A program made the position numbers and the translations under genes. The notes beneath the pieces are model-generated. The model saw only the letters and a program-made list of their open reading frames with translations, ran no database searches and was not told the DNA's origin. 64,000 nucleotides of DNA, from NCBI RefSeq assembly GCF_000179595.2, contig NZ_JH556657.1:250669-314668 (forward strand), written 5' to 3'. Below are positions 1 to 11,140 of this stretch, piece by piece; positions within the stretch are counted from its first letter, which is position 1; every line of letters starts with the position of its first letter. Source of the DNA: Acetivibrio cellulolyticus CD2. GTDB lineage: Bacteria > Bacillota > Clostridia > Acetivibrionales > Acetivibrionaceae.

Positions 1-119
1 AACTGCCATTATTATCTTAATTCTAAAGTACCTTATTTCTCTAAACCTTTGAACCCTGCTCATCGCTATCTCCGATACATATAATATTGCTATCTTCTAT
101 ATTATAACCTTAAAAAACT

Positions 120-1376
120 TTATTTATTATTTACAACTTCATTTATAACCTCTGCCACATATTTCATACTTTCAAGACACTCACTCATCGTATTTCCATC
201 TCCTCCAACTTCAATAATCATCGACCCATTTGCCAGATGCTGGTTGAACCTATTTGGGCTGATAAATATAGGTCTTGTTAGTCCAGGATATTTTTCATTT
301 AATTTTTGCTGAAGCGTTATGGCAAGTTTCAGATTTTGCTTCCAATTAGGATGGTTGAGTCCTGTTGCATTTGTACCCATTACAAACATCACTTTTGCAG
401 CCTTCTTACCGTTTACCTCGGTTGCTACTCTCAGTTTCTTATTTTTAAGACCATCTCTATGAAGATCAATTACCATTTTTATCGATGGATAGCTCTTTAA
501 TATGTTGGTTGCAGTATTAAGTGATCTGCCATAAGCACCTGAAGTTCCTGAATAATCATGTACAGTGGCATTGTGTATTACCTCAATACCATACTGCTTC
601 CTTAAAACCTGTGCAAGTTCTTCCCCCACTCTTACAACATTCCACCTTGTATCACTATTCCTGTTTGCAACACCTTTCTTATAGAGCTGACTAATATCTT
701 TCAGATAGCTTTCAGTTGTATGTGTGTGATAAATAAGCACCTGTGGTCCCTTCTTATTGAAATTCAATTTAAGAGGCTCTTTCATAATATCTTCAATGTC
801 TATTTTATATTTAGTCTCATTTGTTATAGCAATTTTTCCATATGAAACCGCATCGTCATCAGTAAGCTTACTTTCTTCTGATTCATCTATGTATATGCTG
901 CTTATTACAGGATCGGCATATTGCTGTTCTTTTTGCTCTTCTTTATCATCTTCTTTTGCAATTTCTGAAAAATTAAATTGCGTCTTATCAGTGGTGTTTC
1001 TTTGCGCTAAAAGTTTCTGATAGTCATTGTTAAAATAATTATCAAATAAGGAGGATTGTGCGTTTAGAATTGTTATAGGGCTGTTTAAATCAAAATGAAA
1101 TATGTCACTCATAATTCCTTTTAACTGGCCTGATAATGAATTGCTTGATGTTCCGCTGTTATATATCGTGTCTATGATAGGAAGTGAATTTTTCAAAGCG
1201 GATCTGTAGTTTTCAACATCAACGCTTGCAATAATGGCGTTATCGGAACTATAAACAAAGTTTCCTGCCCTTACGCCTATCTTAATCGCCAGAAAAGCTG
1301 CAACCATTACTATCATTATCTTTAGTGCTGTAATCATTATCATTCTTACTTTTTTGTACTTATACCTCTTTTTCAT
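120..1376 (-). CDS. spoIIP: Stage II sporulation protein P (SpoIIP)
   Basis: SpoIIP is a cell-wall amidase/endopeptidase that works with SpoIID and SpoIIM to thin septal peptidoglycan during forespore engulfment. The 418-residue product has a basic N-terminus, one membrane segment at about residues 12-33, a variable spacer, and a C-terminal catalytic domain from about residue 205. That domain opens with VLIYHTHTTESY, whose His and Glu are expected zinc ligands or catalytic residues, then shows IDLHRDG and a final IEVGGDGN motif. Length and order match the family. The ATG follows a good GGAGG site. The gene is monocistronic here; a weak sigma-E-like promoter is noted upstream. It shows that the organism forms endospores. 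Function is inferred from family motifs. Confidence 0.95.
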   Translation of the reverse strand: MKKRYKYKKVRMIMITALKIMIVMVAAFLAIKIGVRAGNFVYSSDNAIIASVDVENYRSALKNSLPIIDTIYNSGTSSNSLSGQLKGIMSDIFHFDLNSPITILNAQSSLFDNYFNNDYQKLLAQRNTTDKTQFNFSEIAKEDDKEEQKEQQYADPVISSIYIDESEESKLTDDDAVSYGKIAITNETKYKIDIEDIMKEPLKLNFNKKGPQVLIYHTHTTESYLKDISQLYKKGVANRNSDTRWNVVRVGEELAQVLRKQYGIEVIHNATVHDYSGTSGAYGRSLNTATNILKSYPSIKMVIDLHRDGLKNKKLRVATEVNGKKAAKVMFVMGTNATGLNHPNWKQNLKLAITLQQKLNEKYPGLTRPIFISPNRFNQHLANGSMIIEVGGDGNTMSECLESMKYVAEVINEVVNNK

Positions 1377-1440
1377 TTTGTCCTCCGTTTATGGATATAT
1401 TTTACTTATCCAATTGTGAATTTTTCTTTTTATTAATCTT

Positions 1441-1470
1441 AATAATATTCACTGGAAACTTTTTTTATGA
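1441..1470 (-). promoter_or_regulatory. Candidate sigma-E-type promoter of spoIIP
   Basis: On the minus strand TCATAA (1465-1470) lies 14 nt before GAATATTATT (1441-1450), about 65 bp upstream of the spoIIP ATG. Layout and spacing resemble sigma-E promoters, and spoIIP is sigma-E controlled in Bacillus subtilis. The -10 match is imperfect, so this is only a lead. The rest of the 1377-1843 gap is AT-rich, and I see nothing else firm in it. Confidence 0.25.
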
Positions 1471-1843
1471 CACCTATTGATTAGTACAATAAAAAAATAT
1501 ATAATATAAGTGTATTTCTTTTATGTTGGTATTATTTGTATGTTCTTTACAAGTAGACCTACTAATGATAATTGACAAAAATGCTTATTTTTAAACCACA
1601 ATTTGTAAACGCTTAGTTTCCAGTCGGTTTTATTCCTTTATTTACTGCAACAAAATGATTTACAACATCGATTTTTGTGTCGATTAAACATAATTTGAGT
1701 CTATTGCTTTTGTTTGGCACAAATTTCATATAAAATTAGATTTGTCTTGTATATTCACCAAGGAATAGCCGAAGTTATATTTTCAGAATTCCTAATCAAA
1801 TCTACAGAATTTAATCAATTAACTAAAAGGAGGATTAATAAGT

Positions 1844-2068
1844 ATGTACGACTTTAAGACATTAAAGTGCTACAATTGTAAATCTGTAATCCTTAGTCTA
1901 TCTGAAGGCGAAATCTCAAAACTCAACGGACTTAACTTCCAATGCGAGTGCTGCGGACATCAAAATCGTTTACAAGATCTAAAATTCACAAAAAGTGTAA
2001 ATACCAATGACCCATACTTGAACATCTTAAGTATTGACAATATTCTGTTATTCTCGAAAAGTCTGTAA
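1844..2068 (+). CDS. Small Cys-pair (zinc-ribbon-like) protein
   Basis: A 74-residue protein with two Cys pairs: CYNCK near residue 10 and CECCGHQN near residue 36. This spacing suggests a single zinc ribbon. A strong AAAGGAGG ribosome binding site at about 1826-1833 precedes the ATG, which makes translation credible despite the small size. The C-terminal third has no recognisable motif. It is one of the few plus-strand genes in the first 25 kb and is followed by a strong hairpin terminator. The function is unknown; a zinc-binding regulator or an adaptor is possible. I do not recognise a named family. Confidence 0.6.
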   Translation: MYDFKTLKCYNCKSVILSLSEGEISKLNGLNFQCECCGHQNRLQDLKFTKSVNTNDPYLNILSIDNILLFSKSL

Positions 2069-2206
2069 AGTTACGCACAATTCTCCGAATATCCACATTT
2101 ATTTTTAACTAATAGTGTGTAAAGTACATTATATTTACATATATACTAACTTCAAAATTTAAATCCACCTATATATAAACAACGAAAATACATTTACTTT
2201 ACATAG

Positions 2207-2240
2207 AAAAACTACTTTGGTAGCCCCAAAGTAGTTTTTT
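2207..2240. terminator. Bidirectional intrinsic terminator
   Basis: A 14-bp stem with arms AAAAACTACTTTGG and CCAAAGTAGTTTTT closes a short loop, with T-tracts on both strands. It lies between the plus-strand Cys-pair gene (ends 2068) and the minus-strand dehydratase fusion (ends 2281), so it can end both transcripts. Confidence 0.85.
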
Positions 2241-2280
2241 AATTGAAAAATTTAAAATAATATTTCAGCTATTCCTTAGT

Positions 2281-5200
2281 TTATATTGTGGTTTTAACCC
2301 TTCTCTTTTTACGTTCTACAGGTTGAACCTCAGCTTCTTCATGTTCAGTAACATCAGTAGCCTCAAAGTTTTTAAACGCTACCGACATCATAAGCTTTAT
2401 CCTGTTCAACTGATTAACCTCGCTGGCTCCAGGATCATAGTCCACAGCAGTAATGTTTGCCTTGGGGTATCTATTCTTAAGTTCCTTAATCATACCCTTA
2501 CCTGTAACATGATTTGGAAGGCATGCAAACGGCTGCATACATACTATGTTTTGAGCTCCACTATTTATAAGTTCTATCATCTCAGCAGTCAAAAACCATC
2601 CTTCTCCTGTCTGATGCCCTAAGGACAGAATCTGTGATGCAAGGCCTGCAAGTTGATATATAGTGCAAGGCGCATGGAAGCGTTTACTTTTTTCCAGTGC
2701 CTTTCTCATATCTTTTCTATAATACTCAATAAAGTCAATAGCTATATTCTTTATTACTTTTGTAGTTTTCTTATCCGACAGATACGTATGTTTGAAATTG
2801 CTGTCATAAGCACAGTAGAGCAAGAAATCTACCAAATCTGGCATTACAGCTTCTGCGCCTTCCTTCTCTATCACATCAACAACATTGTTATTTGCTGTTG
2901 GATGGAATTTTACAAGTATTTCTCCTACAAGACCTACCTTCGGCTTTTCAACATTGTTGATTTTTAAGTTATCAAACTCTTCTACAATTTTATATATATT
3001 TTCCTTAAAAGCACTGTGTTTTCCACTTGTAACCGACTCTTTACATTTTTCTACCCAAGAATTGTATAAAAGGTTTGCAGACCCTTTTATTTTCTCATAA
3101 GGCCTTACCCTGTAGAGTACTCTCATTAAAAGGTCACCATAAACCAATCCGATAAGAATCCTGTTTAATAACCCTGGTGTTTTCTTAAATCCCGGATTTT
3201 TTTCAAGGCCGGCAAAGTTTAAAGAGATTACCGGTATACGTGGTAAATTCGCATTTTTCAATGCTTTTCTCAAAAAGCCGATATAATTTGTAGCTCTGCA
3301 TCCCCCGGCAGTCTGGCTTATCATTACCGAAGTGTTATTTAAATCATATTTTCCCGATTTTAATGCCTCAATAACCTGACCAACAACAATGATAGAAGGA
3401 TAACATGCATCATTATTTACATACTTAAGCCCTTCATCTACCGCTTTACGGTCAACCGACGGCAAAATTTCAACGTTATACCCCGAAGCATTAAACGCCG
3501 TTTCCAAGAACTGAAAATGAATCGGAGACATTTGAGGAACCAAAATAGTATGTTTTTTTCTCATAGCTTTGGTAAAGGCTAACTTTTTGCAGCTTGAATC
3601 GCCGTTTGTAAGCTCATATCCATTCTTATCTCTTTCATCCATTGCCGCCTTTAACGATCTGATACGTATTTTTGCTGCTCCAAGGTTATCAATCTCATCA
3701 ATTTTTAAGACAGTATATATCTTACCGCTGCTGTGCAATATTTCTTCAACCTGATCGGTAGTAACAGCATCAAGACCACAACCAAATGAGTTAAGCTGAA
3801 CAATCTCCAGGTTTTTCTTATCTTTAACAAAACTTGCTGCTCTATATAGTCTTGAATGATACATCCACTGATCAACAACGCGCAGTGGAGCCTGAACTTT
3901 TCCCAAATGAGCAATTGAATCCTCAGTAAGAACAGCCATTCCAAAGCTGGTGATTATGTTTGGAATCCCATGGTTAATCTCAGGGTCGACATGATAAGGC
4001 CTTCCCGCAAGTACTATTCCCTTCCTGCCGTTCTCTTCAAGATATTTAACAACCTCTTCTCCCTTATTTCTTATATCTTGTTTTGCACTTCCGAACTCTT
4101 TCCATGCTTTTTCAACTGCATTTCTAATTTCGGCCATTGTGATGCCAAATACGCTAAACTCATCATAAAGCCTTTTGGTCAAACGCTTCTTGTTATCTAA
4201 AGGTAAAAACGGATTCTTAAATACTATTCCTGTTTCTTTTATTACATCCATATTATTCTTGATTACTTCAGGATATGAAGTAACTATCGGACAATTAAAA
4301 TGATTGTCTGCATCCTTGTAATCATTAGTTTCATATGGAAGGCATGGATAGAAAATAATATCTACACCTTTGTTCACAAGACTCATAATGTGACCATGAA
4401 CAAGCTTCGCAGGATAACATGCAGACTCTGAAGGTATAGTCTCTATTCCAAGCTCATATATCTTTTTAGAAGATCTAGGGGACAACTCTACCCTATATTT
4501 GAGTTCTGTAAAAAATGTAAACCAAAAAGGATAGTCTTCATAAACATTAAGCACTCTAGGTATTCCTACTGTTCCTCTGAATGCTTGATCACGTTTTAAA
4601 GGAACATAGGAAAAAAGCCTTTTATACTTGAAATCATAAAGATTCGGAACATTTTCCTTCTTTTCCTCAATGCCTGCGCCCTTTTCACATCTATTGCCGG
4701 ATACAAACTCCTTATCGCCATCAAATTTATTTACCGTCAACAAACAGTTATTGCCACACAAACTGCATCTTCTCATTGAAACTTTCATATTAAAATTTAA
4801 AAGTTTGTCCTCGCTCACCAGAGTGCTGATATATCCGTTTTCAAATCTCTCATGAGCAATCAAGGCAGCCCCATAAGCCCCCATAAGTCCTGCTATGTCA
4901 GGCCTTATAGCCTTTTTCCCTGAAATAAGTTCAAAGCTTCTCAATACTGCATCATTATAAAAAGTTCCACCCTGAACAATAACCTTTTCTCCGATTTCTT
5001 CAGGATTCCTTATCTTTATAACCTTTTGAAGGGCATTTTTTATAACCGAATAGGACAACCCGGAGGATATATCCCCTACTGATGCCCCCTCCTTCTGCGC
5101 CTGTTTTACCCTTGAATTCATAAATACTGTACACCTGGAACCCAGATCAACAGGCTGACTTGCCAACAGTGCCTCATTGGCAAAGTCTTTGACATTCATA

Positions 5201-6582
5201 TTCAGTGAGTAAGCAAACGTCTCTATAAAAGATCCGCAGCCGGAAGAACATGCTTCATTGAGCATTATACTATCTATAACACCATTTTTTACCCTAAGAC
5301 ATTTCATGTCCTGTCCGCCGATATCCAAAATAAAGTCTACACCAGGCAGTATCTTTTCTGCTGCCTTGTAATGTGCAATAGTCTCTATTTCTCCAATATC
5401 AACTTCAAGTGCCGCTTTAATAAGCCCTTCACCATATCCAGTAACAGTGGAATTAGCTATTTTGGCCTTTTTAGGAAGTTTCGTATATATGTCCTTCAAT
5501 ATACTAACTGCTGAATTTAATGGACTCCCGTTATTACTGCCATAATATGAATAAAGTATTGCACCATTTTCATCAATAAGAGCAGCTTTTGTAGTTGTAG
5601 ACCCAGCATCAATTCCTAAAAAACAGTTTCCTTCAAAACTTTCTATATCTCTTGTCCCGACCTTGGAAACACTGTGTCTTTTGCGGAATTCTTCCAGTTC
5701 CTTCTCACTTTTAAATAGGGGGTCCAATCTTTCAACCTCATGTACTATAACTTCGTTCAAAAGATGAAGCTTGCTTTCCAAAGACTTAAAAGATATAACA
5801 TTCAACTCTTTAGATGACAATGCTGCCCCTAACGCAACGTAGAGTTCTGCATTATCTGGGAAAACAATCTGATGATCAGGAATCTTCAACGTCTCAACAA
5901 ACCTTTTCCTGAGTTCAGAAAGAAATTGCAGAGGTCCTCCAAGGAACGCTATATTTCCCCTTATGGGTTTTCCGCAAGCTAATCCGCTTATAGTCTGATT
6001 TACAACAGATTGAAAAACTGAAGCTGCGATATCTTCTCTTGCTGCTCCTTCATTTATCAAAGGTTGTATATCTGTCTTTGCAAAAACTCCACATCTTGCT
6101 GCAATCGGATATATTACCTTATGCCCCTTAGCAAGTTCATTAAGGCCTGTCGCATCAGTCTTAAGCAAAGATGCCATCTGGTCAATAAATGCACCTGTAC
6201 CACCAGCGCAAGTACCATTCATTCTTTGTTCGATTCCACCGCCAAAGTATGTTATCTTTGCATCTTCTCCGCCTAATTCTATTACAACGTCGGTATGCGG
6301 AATAAAAGTCTCAATAGCCTTTGTACTGGCAACAACTTCCTGAATGAATGATATGCCTATCCATTCTGAAACGGAAATACCGCCCGATCCGGTTACCATT
6401 ATAGTAATTTCTTCATTTGAGAATAAATTATAAGCCTCGCTAATGAGTGAAAATATTGTTTTTCTAATATCTGAATAGTGCCGTTGGTATTTACTAAATA
6501 ATACTTTATCAAATTTATCAAGTACAACCAACTTTACAGTGGTCGATCCTACATCCAGTCCTACATGCAATAATTTCTTCAT
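2281..6582 (-). CDS. Fused 2-hydroxyacyl-CoA dehydratase activase / dehydratase-like protein
   Basis: A protein of about 1433 residues with two tandem ASKHA ATPase domains of the BadF/BadG/BcrA/HgdC type. The first begins [11 protein letters not shown] and the second, near residue 325, [12 protein letters not shown]. Each carries the Cys motifs that hold the activase [4Fe-4S] cluster ([10 protein letters not shown] with [17 protein letters not shown] with SRCTVFMN). A Cys-rich stretch (CSLCGNNC, then NRCEKG) near residue 620 leads into a DUF2229-like region and a C-terminal dehydratase-like half. Family members use ATP to push low-potential electrons into a dehydratase; the substrate of this long fusion is unknown. 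The ATG at 6582 fits homologues starting [12 protein letters not shown]. An in-frame TTG at 6597 is possible, and no strong SD decides between them. Confidence 0.85.
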   Translation of the reverse strand: MKKLLHVGLDVGSTTVKLVVLDKFDKVLFSKYQRHYSDIRKTIFSLISEAYNLFSNEEITIMVTGSGGISVSEWIGISFIQEVVASTKAIETFIPHTDVVIELGGEDAKITYFGGGIEQRMNGTCAGGTGAFIDQMASLLKTDATGLNELAKGHKVIYPIAARCGVFAKTDIQPLINEGAAREDIAASVFQSVVNQTISGLACGKPIRGNIAFLGGPLQFLSELRKRFVETLKIPDHQIVFPDNAELYVALGAALSSKELNVISFKSLESKLHLLNEVIVHEVERLDPLFKSEKELEEFRKRHSVSKVGTRDIESFEGNCFLGIDAGSTTTKAALIDENGAILYSYYGSNNGSPLNSAVSILKDIYTKLPKKAKIANSTVTGYGEGLIKAALEVDIGEIETIAHYKAAEKILPGVDFILDIGGQDMKCLRVKNGVIDSIMLNEACSSGCGSFIETFAYSLNMNVKDFANEALLASQPVDLGSRCTVFMNSRVKQAQKEGASVGDISSGLSYSVIKNALQKVIKIRNPEEIGEKVIVQGGTFYNDAVLRSFELISGKKAIRPDIAGLMGAYGAALIAHERFENGYISTLVSEDKLLNFNMKVSMRRCSLCGNNCLLTVNKFDGDKEFVSGNRCEKGAGIEEKKENVPNLYDFKYKRLFSYVPLKRDQAFRGTVGIPRVLNVYEDYPFWFTFFTELKYRVELSPRSSKKIYELGIETIPSESACYPAKLVHGHIMSLVNKGVDIIFYPCLPYETNDYKDADNHFNCPIVTSYPEVIKNNMDVIKETGIVFKNPFLPLDNKKRLTKRLYDEFSVFGITMAEIRNAVEKAWKEFGSAKQDIRNKGEEVVKYLEENGRKGIVLAGRPYHVDPEINHGIPNIITSFGMAVLTEDSIAHLGKVQAPLRVVDQWMYHSRLYRAASFVKDKKNLEIVQLNSFGCGLDAVTTDQVEEILHSSGKIYTVLKIDEIDNLGAAKIRIRSLKAAMDERDKNGYELTNGDSSCKKLAFTKAMRKKHTILVPQMSPIHFQFLETAFNASGYNVEILPSVDRKAVDEGLKYVNNDACYPSIIVVGQVIEALKSGKYDLNNTSVMISQTAGGCRATNYIGFLRKALKNANLPRIPVISLNFAGLEKNPGFKKTPGLLNRILIGLVYGDLLMRVLYRVRPYEKIKGSANLLYNSWVEKCKESVTSGKHSAFKENIYKIVEEFDNLKINNVEKPKVGLVGEILVKFHPTANNNVVDVIEKEGAEAVMPDLVDFLLYCAYDSNFKHTYLSDKKTTKVIKNIAIDFIEYYRKDMRKALEKSKRFHAPCTIYQLAGLASQILSLGHQTGEGWFLTAEMIELINSGAQNIVCMQPFACLPNHVTGKGMIKELKNRYPKANITAVDYDPGASEVNQLNRIKLMMSVAFKNFEATDVTEHEEAEVQPVERKKRRVKTTI

Positions 6583-6762
6583 AGATAACGCAGCCAAATT
6601 TAAGCCGCATCCACACCCCTTTCAACTACATCAACCCTTATAATAGCCTAACCTTTATTTCTTATCTAATCTATACTTATGTTTACATAAAGCATTTTAC
6701 ACTAATAAGAATATACGAGGCAAGCATTATTCCTAATATAGGAATTTGTATATTCTACCATG

Positions 6763-6802
6763 TAATAATATATATCTATATATCTATATATTTATATGTC
6801 AA
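6763..6802. repeat. AT-rich short tandem repeat
   Basis: The gap 6583-6870 contains a run of TATATATC-like units at about 6768-6800. It is low-complexity AT DNA with no clear terminator or promoter. A SD-like AAAGGGGTG sits on the minus strand at about 6615-6623, too far from either dehydratase start to be convincing. Confidence 0.4.
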
Positions 6803-6870
6803 TCAAAGAAAATATTCTAATTATTTGTCCAAAGCAATATATACTTACACGAGTCTGCTGCAACTTCGAA

Positions 6871-7416
6871 TTAGAACAACTTAAAGCCATTAAATGGGAA
6901 AAATCTTAATAAAGCTTTTCCATTTACCTTATCTATACTTTCCTGACCTATCGATCGACTATCTAAGCTTGCACCTGGAAGCCTGTTGTCACCGAGCACA
7001 TAAATACAGCCGGCCTCAACCTTAACTTTACTGTAATTCTCCTCAACAACAAGTGTATTATCTCCATTTATATAGTCCTCTTTCAATTCATTTTGATTGA
7101 CAAACACCTTACCATCGTTTATTTCAACAAGATCACCTTCAACTCCGATTACTCTCTTTATAATAGGGCTTCTCTCTTTATCTATTTTTTCCGGGTCATC
7201 AATTGTAACAATATCCCCACGATGTATATTGCCAAACCTTGGGCTCACCTTTTCGATAATAAGCCTATCACCATTGTGAAGTGTTTTTTCCATAGAACTC
7301 CCATTGACAATAGTAATCTGTGCAACATAAGTAACTATAAGAACACCTAAAACTACTGCTATAGCAATGTGAACCAACCAATCCAGAACTTCTTTTAAAA
7401 CTGGATGCTTATTCGT
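6871..7416 (-). CDS. sipS: Signal peptidase I, probable ACG start
   Basis: Type I signal peptidase, a membrane serine protease that removes signal peptides from exported proteins. The Ser/Lys dyad is visible: Ser in NGSSMEKTL and Lys in IIKRVIGVEGD (S41 and K87 with the long start). The family boxes GDIV and LGDNR...SLDSRSIG are also present, with one N-terminal membrane segment. The first usual start is TTG at 7377 (168 aa), which lacks an SD and cuts into the normal N-terminus. Upstream, AAGGAGG (7424-7430) is followed after 7 nt by ACG at 7416-7414, in frame, giving (T/M)NKHPVLKEVLDW, typical of the family. An in-frame TAA at 7431-7429 limits the frame. So the start is ACG, or ATG altered by mutation or sequencing error. 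Confidence 0.9.
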   Translation of the reverse strand, partial: TNKHPVLKEVLDWLVHIAIAVVLGVLIVTYVAQITIVNGSSMEKTLHNGDRLIIEKVSPRFGNIHRGDIVTIDDPEKIDKERSPIIKRVIGVEGDLVEINDGKVFVNQNELKEDYINGDNTLVVEENYSKVKVEAGCIYVLGDNRLPGASLDSRSIGQESIDKVNGKALLRFFPFNGFKLF

Positions 7417-7589
7417 AAGAATTCCTCCTTAATATAATAGGGTATAATAACCTATAGGTCCATTTATATAAATCCATATTTATAAATTGTATATAATTTA
7501 TAGCTTTTTTTCAAGTAAACTTTACTTAATATATTTTTAATTCAGCAGCGAAAGTACATAAAACTTAAGAAACATCTGGAATTTCCTAT

Positions 7590-7620
7590 AAAAAAAAGGA
7601 ACCCTGTAAAAAGGTCCCTT
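7590..7620 (-). terminator. Intrinsic terminator after hisS-aspS
   Basis: On the minus strand AAGGGACC pairs with GGTTCCTT (one G-U) across a short loop and runs into eight T residues. It lies 17 bp past the aspS stop and ends the T-box operon. Confidence 0.75.
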
Positions 7621-7636
7621 CCATCCATTTTAATAC

Positions 7637-9421
7637 TTATTGATTACTTAACTTTATATGAAGTTCCTTAATCTGCTTATCTTCAACTATATCCGGAGCA
7701 TTTGACATAAGATCTGAAGCATTCTGTACCTTTGGAAATGCTATTACGTCTCTAATACTGCTCTTTCCTGCCATTATCATAACAAGCCTGTCAAGACCGA
7801 AGGCAAGACCGCCATGAGGAGGTGTACCGTATTTGAAAGCTTCAAGCAGGAAACCAAACCTATCTGCTGCCTGTTCTTCATTTATACCTATCAAACTAAA
7901 CATCTTTGACTGAAGGAATTGGTCATGTATTCTAATACTTCCACCACCAATTTCAGTACCGTTTAAAACAATATCATATGCCTTTGCTCTTACCTTGCCA
8001 GGATCAGTGTCAAGGTATTGCAAATCTTCATCCATAGGTGAAGTAAACGGATGGTGTTTTGCCACCCAGCGTTTTTCTTCTTCATCATACTCAAGCAATG
8101 GGAATTCTGTAACCCATAAGAATTTAAATTCTTTTTCGTCTATGAGGTTAGTTCTTCTTGCTATTTCAAGCCTTAACTGTCCCAAAGAATCGTATACCAC
8201 TTCATTTTTATCTGCAATGAAGCATATCAAGTCACCTGGTTCTGCCTTAACTCTCTCAAGTATAGCCTTAACTTCATCCTCACTAAAGAATTTTGTAATG
8301 GCAGATTTGAGCTCATTTTCTTCAACTACAATCCATGCCATTCCCTTAGCTTTATATATCTTTACAAATTCAACAAGGCTGTCTATTTCCCTTCTGCTGA
8401 AAATTCTGCCGCAACCCTTTGCATTAATAGCTCTTACACTTCCACCATTCTTAACTGCATCGGAGAATACTTTGAATCCGCAGTTTTCAACCATATCGGA
8501 TATATTTATAAGTTCAAGTCCAAACCTTATATCAGGTTTATCAGATCCGAATCTGTCCATTGCCTCCTGATAAGTCATTCTTAAGAATGGAGTTTCAAGT
8601 TTGACACCTAATGCTTCATCAAAAACTTTTTTTATAAAACCTTCATTTATTTGCAGAACATCCTCAACGTTTACAAAAGACATTTCAAGGTCTATCTGTG
8701 TGAATTCAGGCTGTCTGTCAGCTCTTAAGTCCTCATCCCTGAAGCACTTTACAATCTGAATGTATCTGTCAAAGCCTGATACCATTAAAAGCTGTTTGAA
8801 AAGCTGGGGTGATTGAGGCAAAGCAAAAAACTTTCCCGGATGAACCCTGCTTGGAACAAGATAGTCTCTTGCACCTTCAGGAGTACTCTTTGTAAGCATA
8901 GGTGTTTCGATTTCCAAAAATCCATTTTCGTCATAATAGTCTCTGGCAATTTTTGCAACCTTATGCCTTAAAATAAGATTTCTCTGCATATCAGGTCTTC
9001 TCAAATCCAGATATCTGTGTTTAAGCCTTAATGTTTCATTAACATCAGTATCTTCTTCAATATATACTGGTGGAGTTTCAGAACTGCTCAAAATCCTGAG
9101 CTCGTTTGCAATAACTTCTATCTCCCCTGTTGGTATTTTGGAATTAACAGTCTCGGGAGACCTTCTTACAACTTCACCTACAACAGCAAGAACATACTCA
9201 CTTCTGATTGCCTCAGCCTTCCCGAATATTTCACCGCTGATTTCATTATTAAATACTACCTGAAGAATACCGGTTCTATCTCTCATGTCAACAAATATTA
9301 CTCCACCAAGATCTCTTCTCTTATGAGCCCAGCCCATAACAGTAACCTTTTGCCCTACATGTGAAGCATCAAGCTCGCCACATCTGTGCGTCCTCTTCAG
9401 TCCTAAAATTGATTCACCCAT
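7637..9421 (-). CDS. aspS: Aspartyl-tRNA synthetase
   Basis: Class II synthetase that charges tRNA-Asp (or tRNA-Asp and tRNA-Asn if non-discriminating). The 594-residue length fits the bacterial type, with an N-terminal OB-fold anticodon-binding domain (about 1-110), class II core motifs (motif 2 [16 protein letters not shown]; motif 3 [11 protein letters not shown] near the end), and an inserted GAD domain between them. The ATG has a GGAGG site 8 nt upstream. The gene lies 34 bp after hisS in the same operon, so the T-box in front of hisS should control both. The terminator follows directly. Confidence 0.98.
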   Translation of the reverse strand: MGESILGLKRTHRCGELDASHVGQKVTVMGWAHKRRDLGGVIFVDMRDRTGILQVVFNNEISGEIFGKAEAIRSEYVLAVVGEVVRRSPETVNSKIPTGEIEVIANELRILSSSETPPVYIEEDTDVNETLRLKHRYLDLRRPDMQRNLILRHKVAKIARDYYDENGFLEIETPMLTKSTPEGARDYLVPSRVHPGKFFALPQSPQLFKQLLMVSGFDRYIQIVKCFRDEDLRADRQPEFTQIDLEMSFVNVEDVLQINEGFIKKVFDEALGVKLETPFLRMTYQEAMDRFGSDKPDIRFGLELINISDMVENCGFKVFSDAVKNGGSVRAINAKGCGRIFSRREIDSLVEFVKIYKAKGMAWIVVEENELKSAITKFFSEDEVKAILERVKAEPGDLICFIADKNEVVYDSLGQLRLEIARRTNLIDEKEFKFLWVTEFPLLEYDEEEKRWVAKHHPFTSPMDEDLQYLDTDPGKVRAKAYDIVLNGTEIGGGSIRIHDQFLQSKMFSLIGINEEQAADRFGFLLEAFKYGTPPHGGLAFGLDRLVMIMAGKSSIRDVIAFPKVQNASDLMSNAPDIVEDKQIKELHIKLSNQ

Positions 9422-9455
9422 AATAATTCCTCCAATATATAATAAGTAGTTGTAT

Positions 9456-10709
9456 TTACATCTTCAAACGCTCTATTAGCGTATCTAAGCTTATATCCTT
9501 AGTCTCACCTGTCAGCATATTTTTTAGAACTGCCTTATTGCTTTCTACTTCAGTATCTCCTAAAACAAGAGAATATACAGCACCCAGCTTATCGGCATAT
9601 TTCATCTGAGCTTTAACACTCCTGCCCATTAAATCAGTCTCAGCACTAAACCCTTCCTGCCTGATTTTATAAACAAGCTTCTGGGCATATTTCTGTGCCT
9701 GCTCACCTATACAAGCAATATAAACATCAATAGCTTCCGCTTTTGGTATTTCTATACCCTGGCTTTCCATTACCAACAGAAGTCTTTCAATCCCGATTGC
9801 AAAGCCTATACCCGGTGTTTGGTTACCACCACATTCTTCTATCAAGCCGTCATATCTGCCTCCACCACAAACAGTCCCTTGCGCTCCGATATTCTTTGAC
9901 ACAAACTCGAAAACTGTCTTTGTGTAGTAGTCAAGGCCTCTAACTATATTCTTATCAATGTTATACTTAATTCCTAAGTTTTCAAGACCTTCTTTCAATC
10001 CTTCAAAGTGCTTGCTGCAGTCTTCACATAAATTATCAACCAGTGCAGGTGCATCCTTTGTGTATATCTTGCAGGTTTCTTCCTTACAATCTATAATTCT
10101 AAGAGGATTTCTTTCATATCTTGTCTTGCATGTGCCGCATAGTTTATCCAGATTAGGTTTGAAGAATTCCAACAGCTTTTTATTGTATTCTCCCCTGCAT
10201 TTAGGACATCCTATACTGTTTATATTCAGTTCAACATCCTTTATCCCCAGTCTTTCAAAAAACATGCTTAACATACTTATTATCTCTACATCAACTAAAG
10301 GTCCATTTGATCCGAAGCACTCAACACCAAACTGATGGAACTCCCTATAACGGCCTTTTTGTACATTTTCATACCTGTAGGCTGTAATATTGTAATAAAG
10401 CTTTATAGGCATCGCCAATGAAGCCATACCGTTTTCAATATAACTGCGAACAACTCCGGCAGTCCCCTCAGGCCTTAGAGTTATACTTCTTCCACCTTTA
10501 TCCATAAAAGTGTACATTTCTTTCTGTACTATGTCCGTAGTATCTCCAACGCCTCTTTGAAACAATTCTGTATGTTCAAAAACCGGAAGACGGATTTCCT
10601 TATAACCGAAATTACTACATAGCTCAGAAATCTTCTTTTCTACATATTGCCACTTATATACTTCGGATGGGAGTATGTCCTTTGTTCCCTTTGGTGCTTT
10701 TATCAACAT
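9456..10709 (-). CDS. hisS: Histidyl-tRNA synthetase
   Basis: Class II synthetase that charges tRNA-His. The product is about 417 residues and starts [14 protein letters not shown]. It contains motif 2 ([17 protein letters not shown]), the histidine-binding stretch [13 protein letters not shown] and motif 3 ([12 protein letters not shown]), then the C-terminal anticodon domain. The ATG at 10709 is chosen because GGAGG lies 5 nt upstream; an in-frame TTG at 10721 overlaps that SD and is unlikely. It is the first gene of the hisS-aspS operon, preceded by a T-box leader. Cys pairs in the insertion domain (CPKC, CGTC) may bind a metal; this is inference. Confidence 0.98.
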   Translation of the reverse strand: MLIKAPKGTKDILPSEVYKWQYVEKKISELCSNFGYKEIRLPVFEHTELFQRGVGDTTDIVQKEMYTFMDKGGRSITLRPEGTAGVVRSYIENGMASLAMPIKLYYNITAYRYENVQKGRYREFHQFGVECFGSNGPLVDVEIISMLSMFFERLGIKDVELNINSIGCPKCRGEYNKKLLEFFKPNLDKLCGTCKTRYERNPLRIIDCKEETCKIYTKDAPALVDNLCEDCSKHFEGLKEGLENLGIKYNIDKNIVRGLDYYTKTVFEFVSKNIGAQGTVCGGGRYDGLIEECGGNQTPGIGFAIGIERLLLVMESQGIEIPKAEAIDVYIACIGEQAQKYAQKLVYKIRQEGFSAETDLMGRSVKAQMKYADKLGAVYSLVLGDTEVESNKAVLKNMLTGETKDISLDTLIERLKM

Positions 10710-10762
10710 AATTACCTCCAAGATATTTCAATAATTTTTTACACTTAATTTTTCAACTAAAA

Positions 10763-11020
10763 AACCTCTCGCCTGACTAACTTGTCAGGGACGAGAGGTT
10801 ATTATTCCCGTGGTACCACCCTAATAGGCCGGAATAGAATTTCCATGCCCACTCATTGTTCTATTAACGCAGAACTTACGGATCGATCTAATCATCAAAA
10901 AACTTTCAACCAACCGACTCCCGGGTGTTCGTTCACCAAACCGTATCCTAAGTGTACTCCCAGTCACGATACACTCTCCCTTAAGGCAGCGTCGGCTACT
11001 TTTCCCATTCATTGTCATTA
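10763..11020 (-). promoter_or_regulatory. T-box riboswitch leader of hisS-aspS
   Basis: The minus strand carries the conserved T-box core AGGGTGGTACCACGGG (complement of 10807-10822), just before a long terminator hairpin at 10763-10800 with arms AACCTCTCG...CTGAC and GTCAGGCGAGAGGTT plus a T-run. Structured sequence, presumably stems I to III, extends back to about 11020. Uncharged tRNA pairs with the specifier and the T-box and stabilises the antiterminator. The first gene points to tRNA-His. Both CAC and GAC triplets occur in the leader, and I could not fold stem I by eye well enough to choose the specifier. Confidence 0.93.
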
Positions 11021-11140
11021 ATTAAATTATAATTTATAAGCTGAATAATGCTGAATTTAAAACAGCAACTTTTATATAATTAAATATATTTTAGCGGGAT
11101 GACATATAATTGTCAAGACCAAATCTTTATTTTAATCAGC

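Noticed and set aside
1711-1735. TTTGGCAC... resembles a sigma-54 -24 element upstream of the 1844 gene
   Set aside because: The -12 GC is missing at the required 10-bp distance and no activator gene is nearby.
10782-11021. Open frames on both strands over the T-box leader
   Set aside because: The sequence is fully explained by the structured RNA leader; no ribosome binding site.
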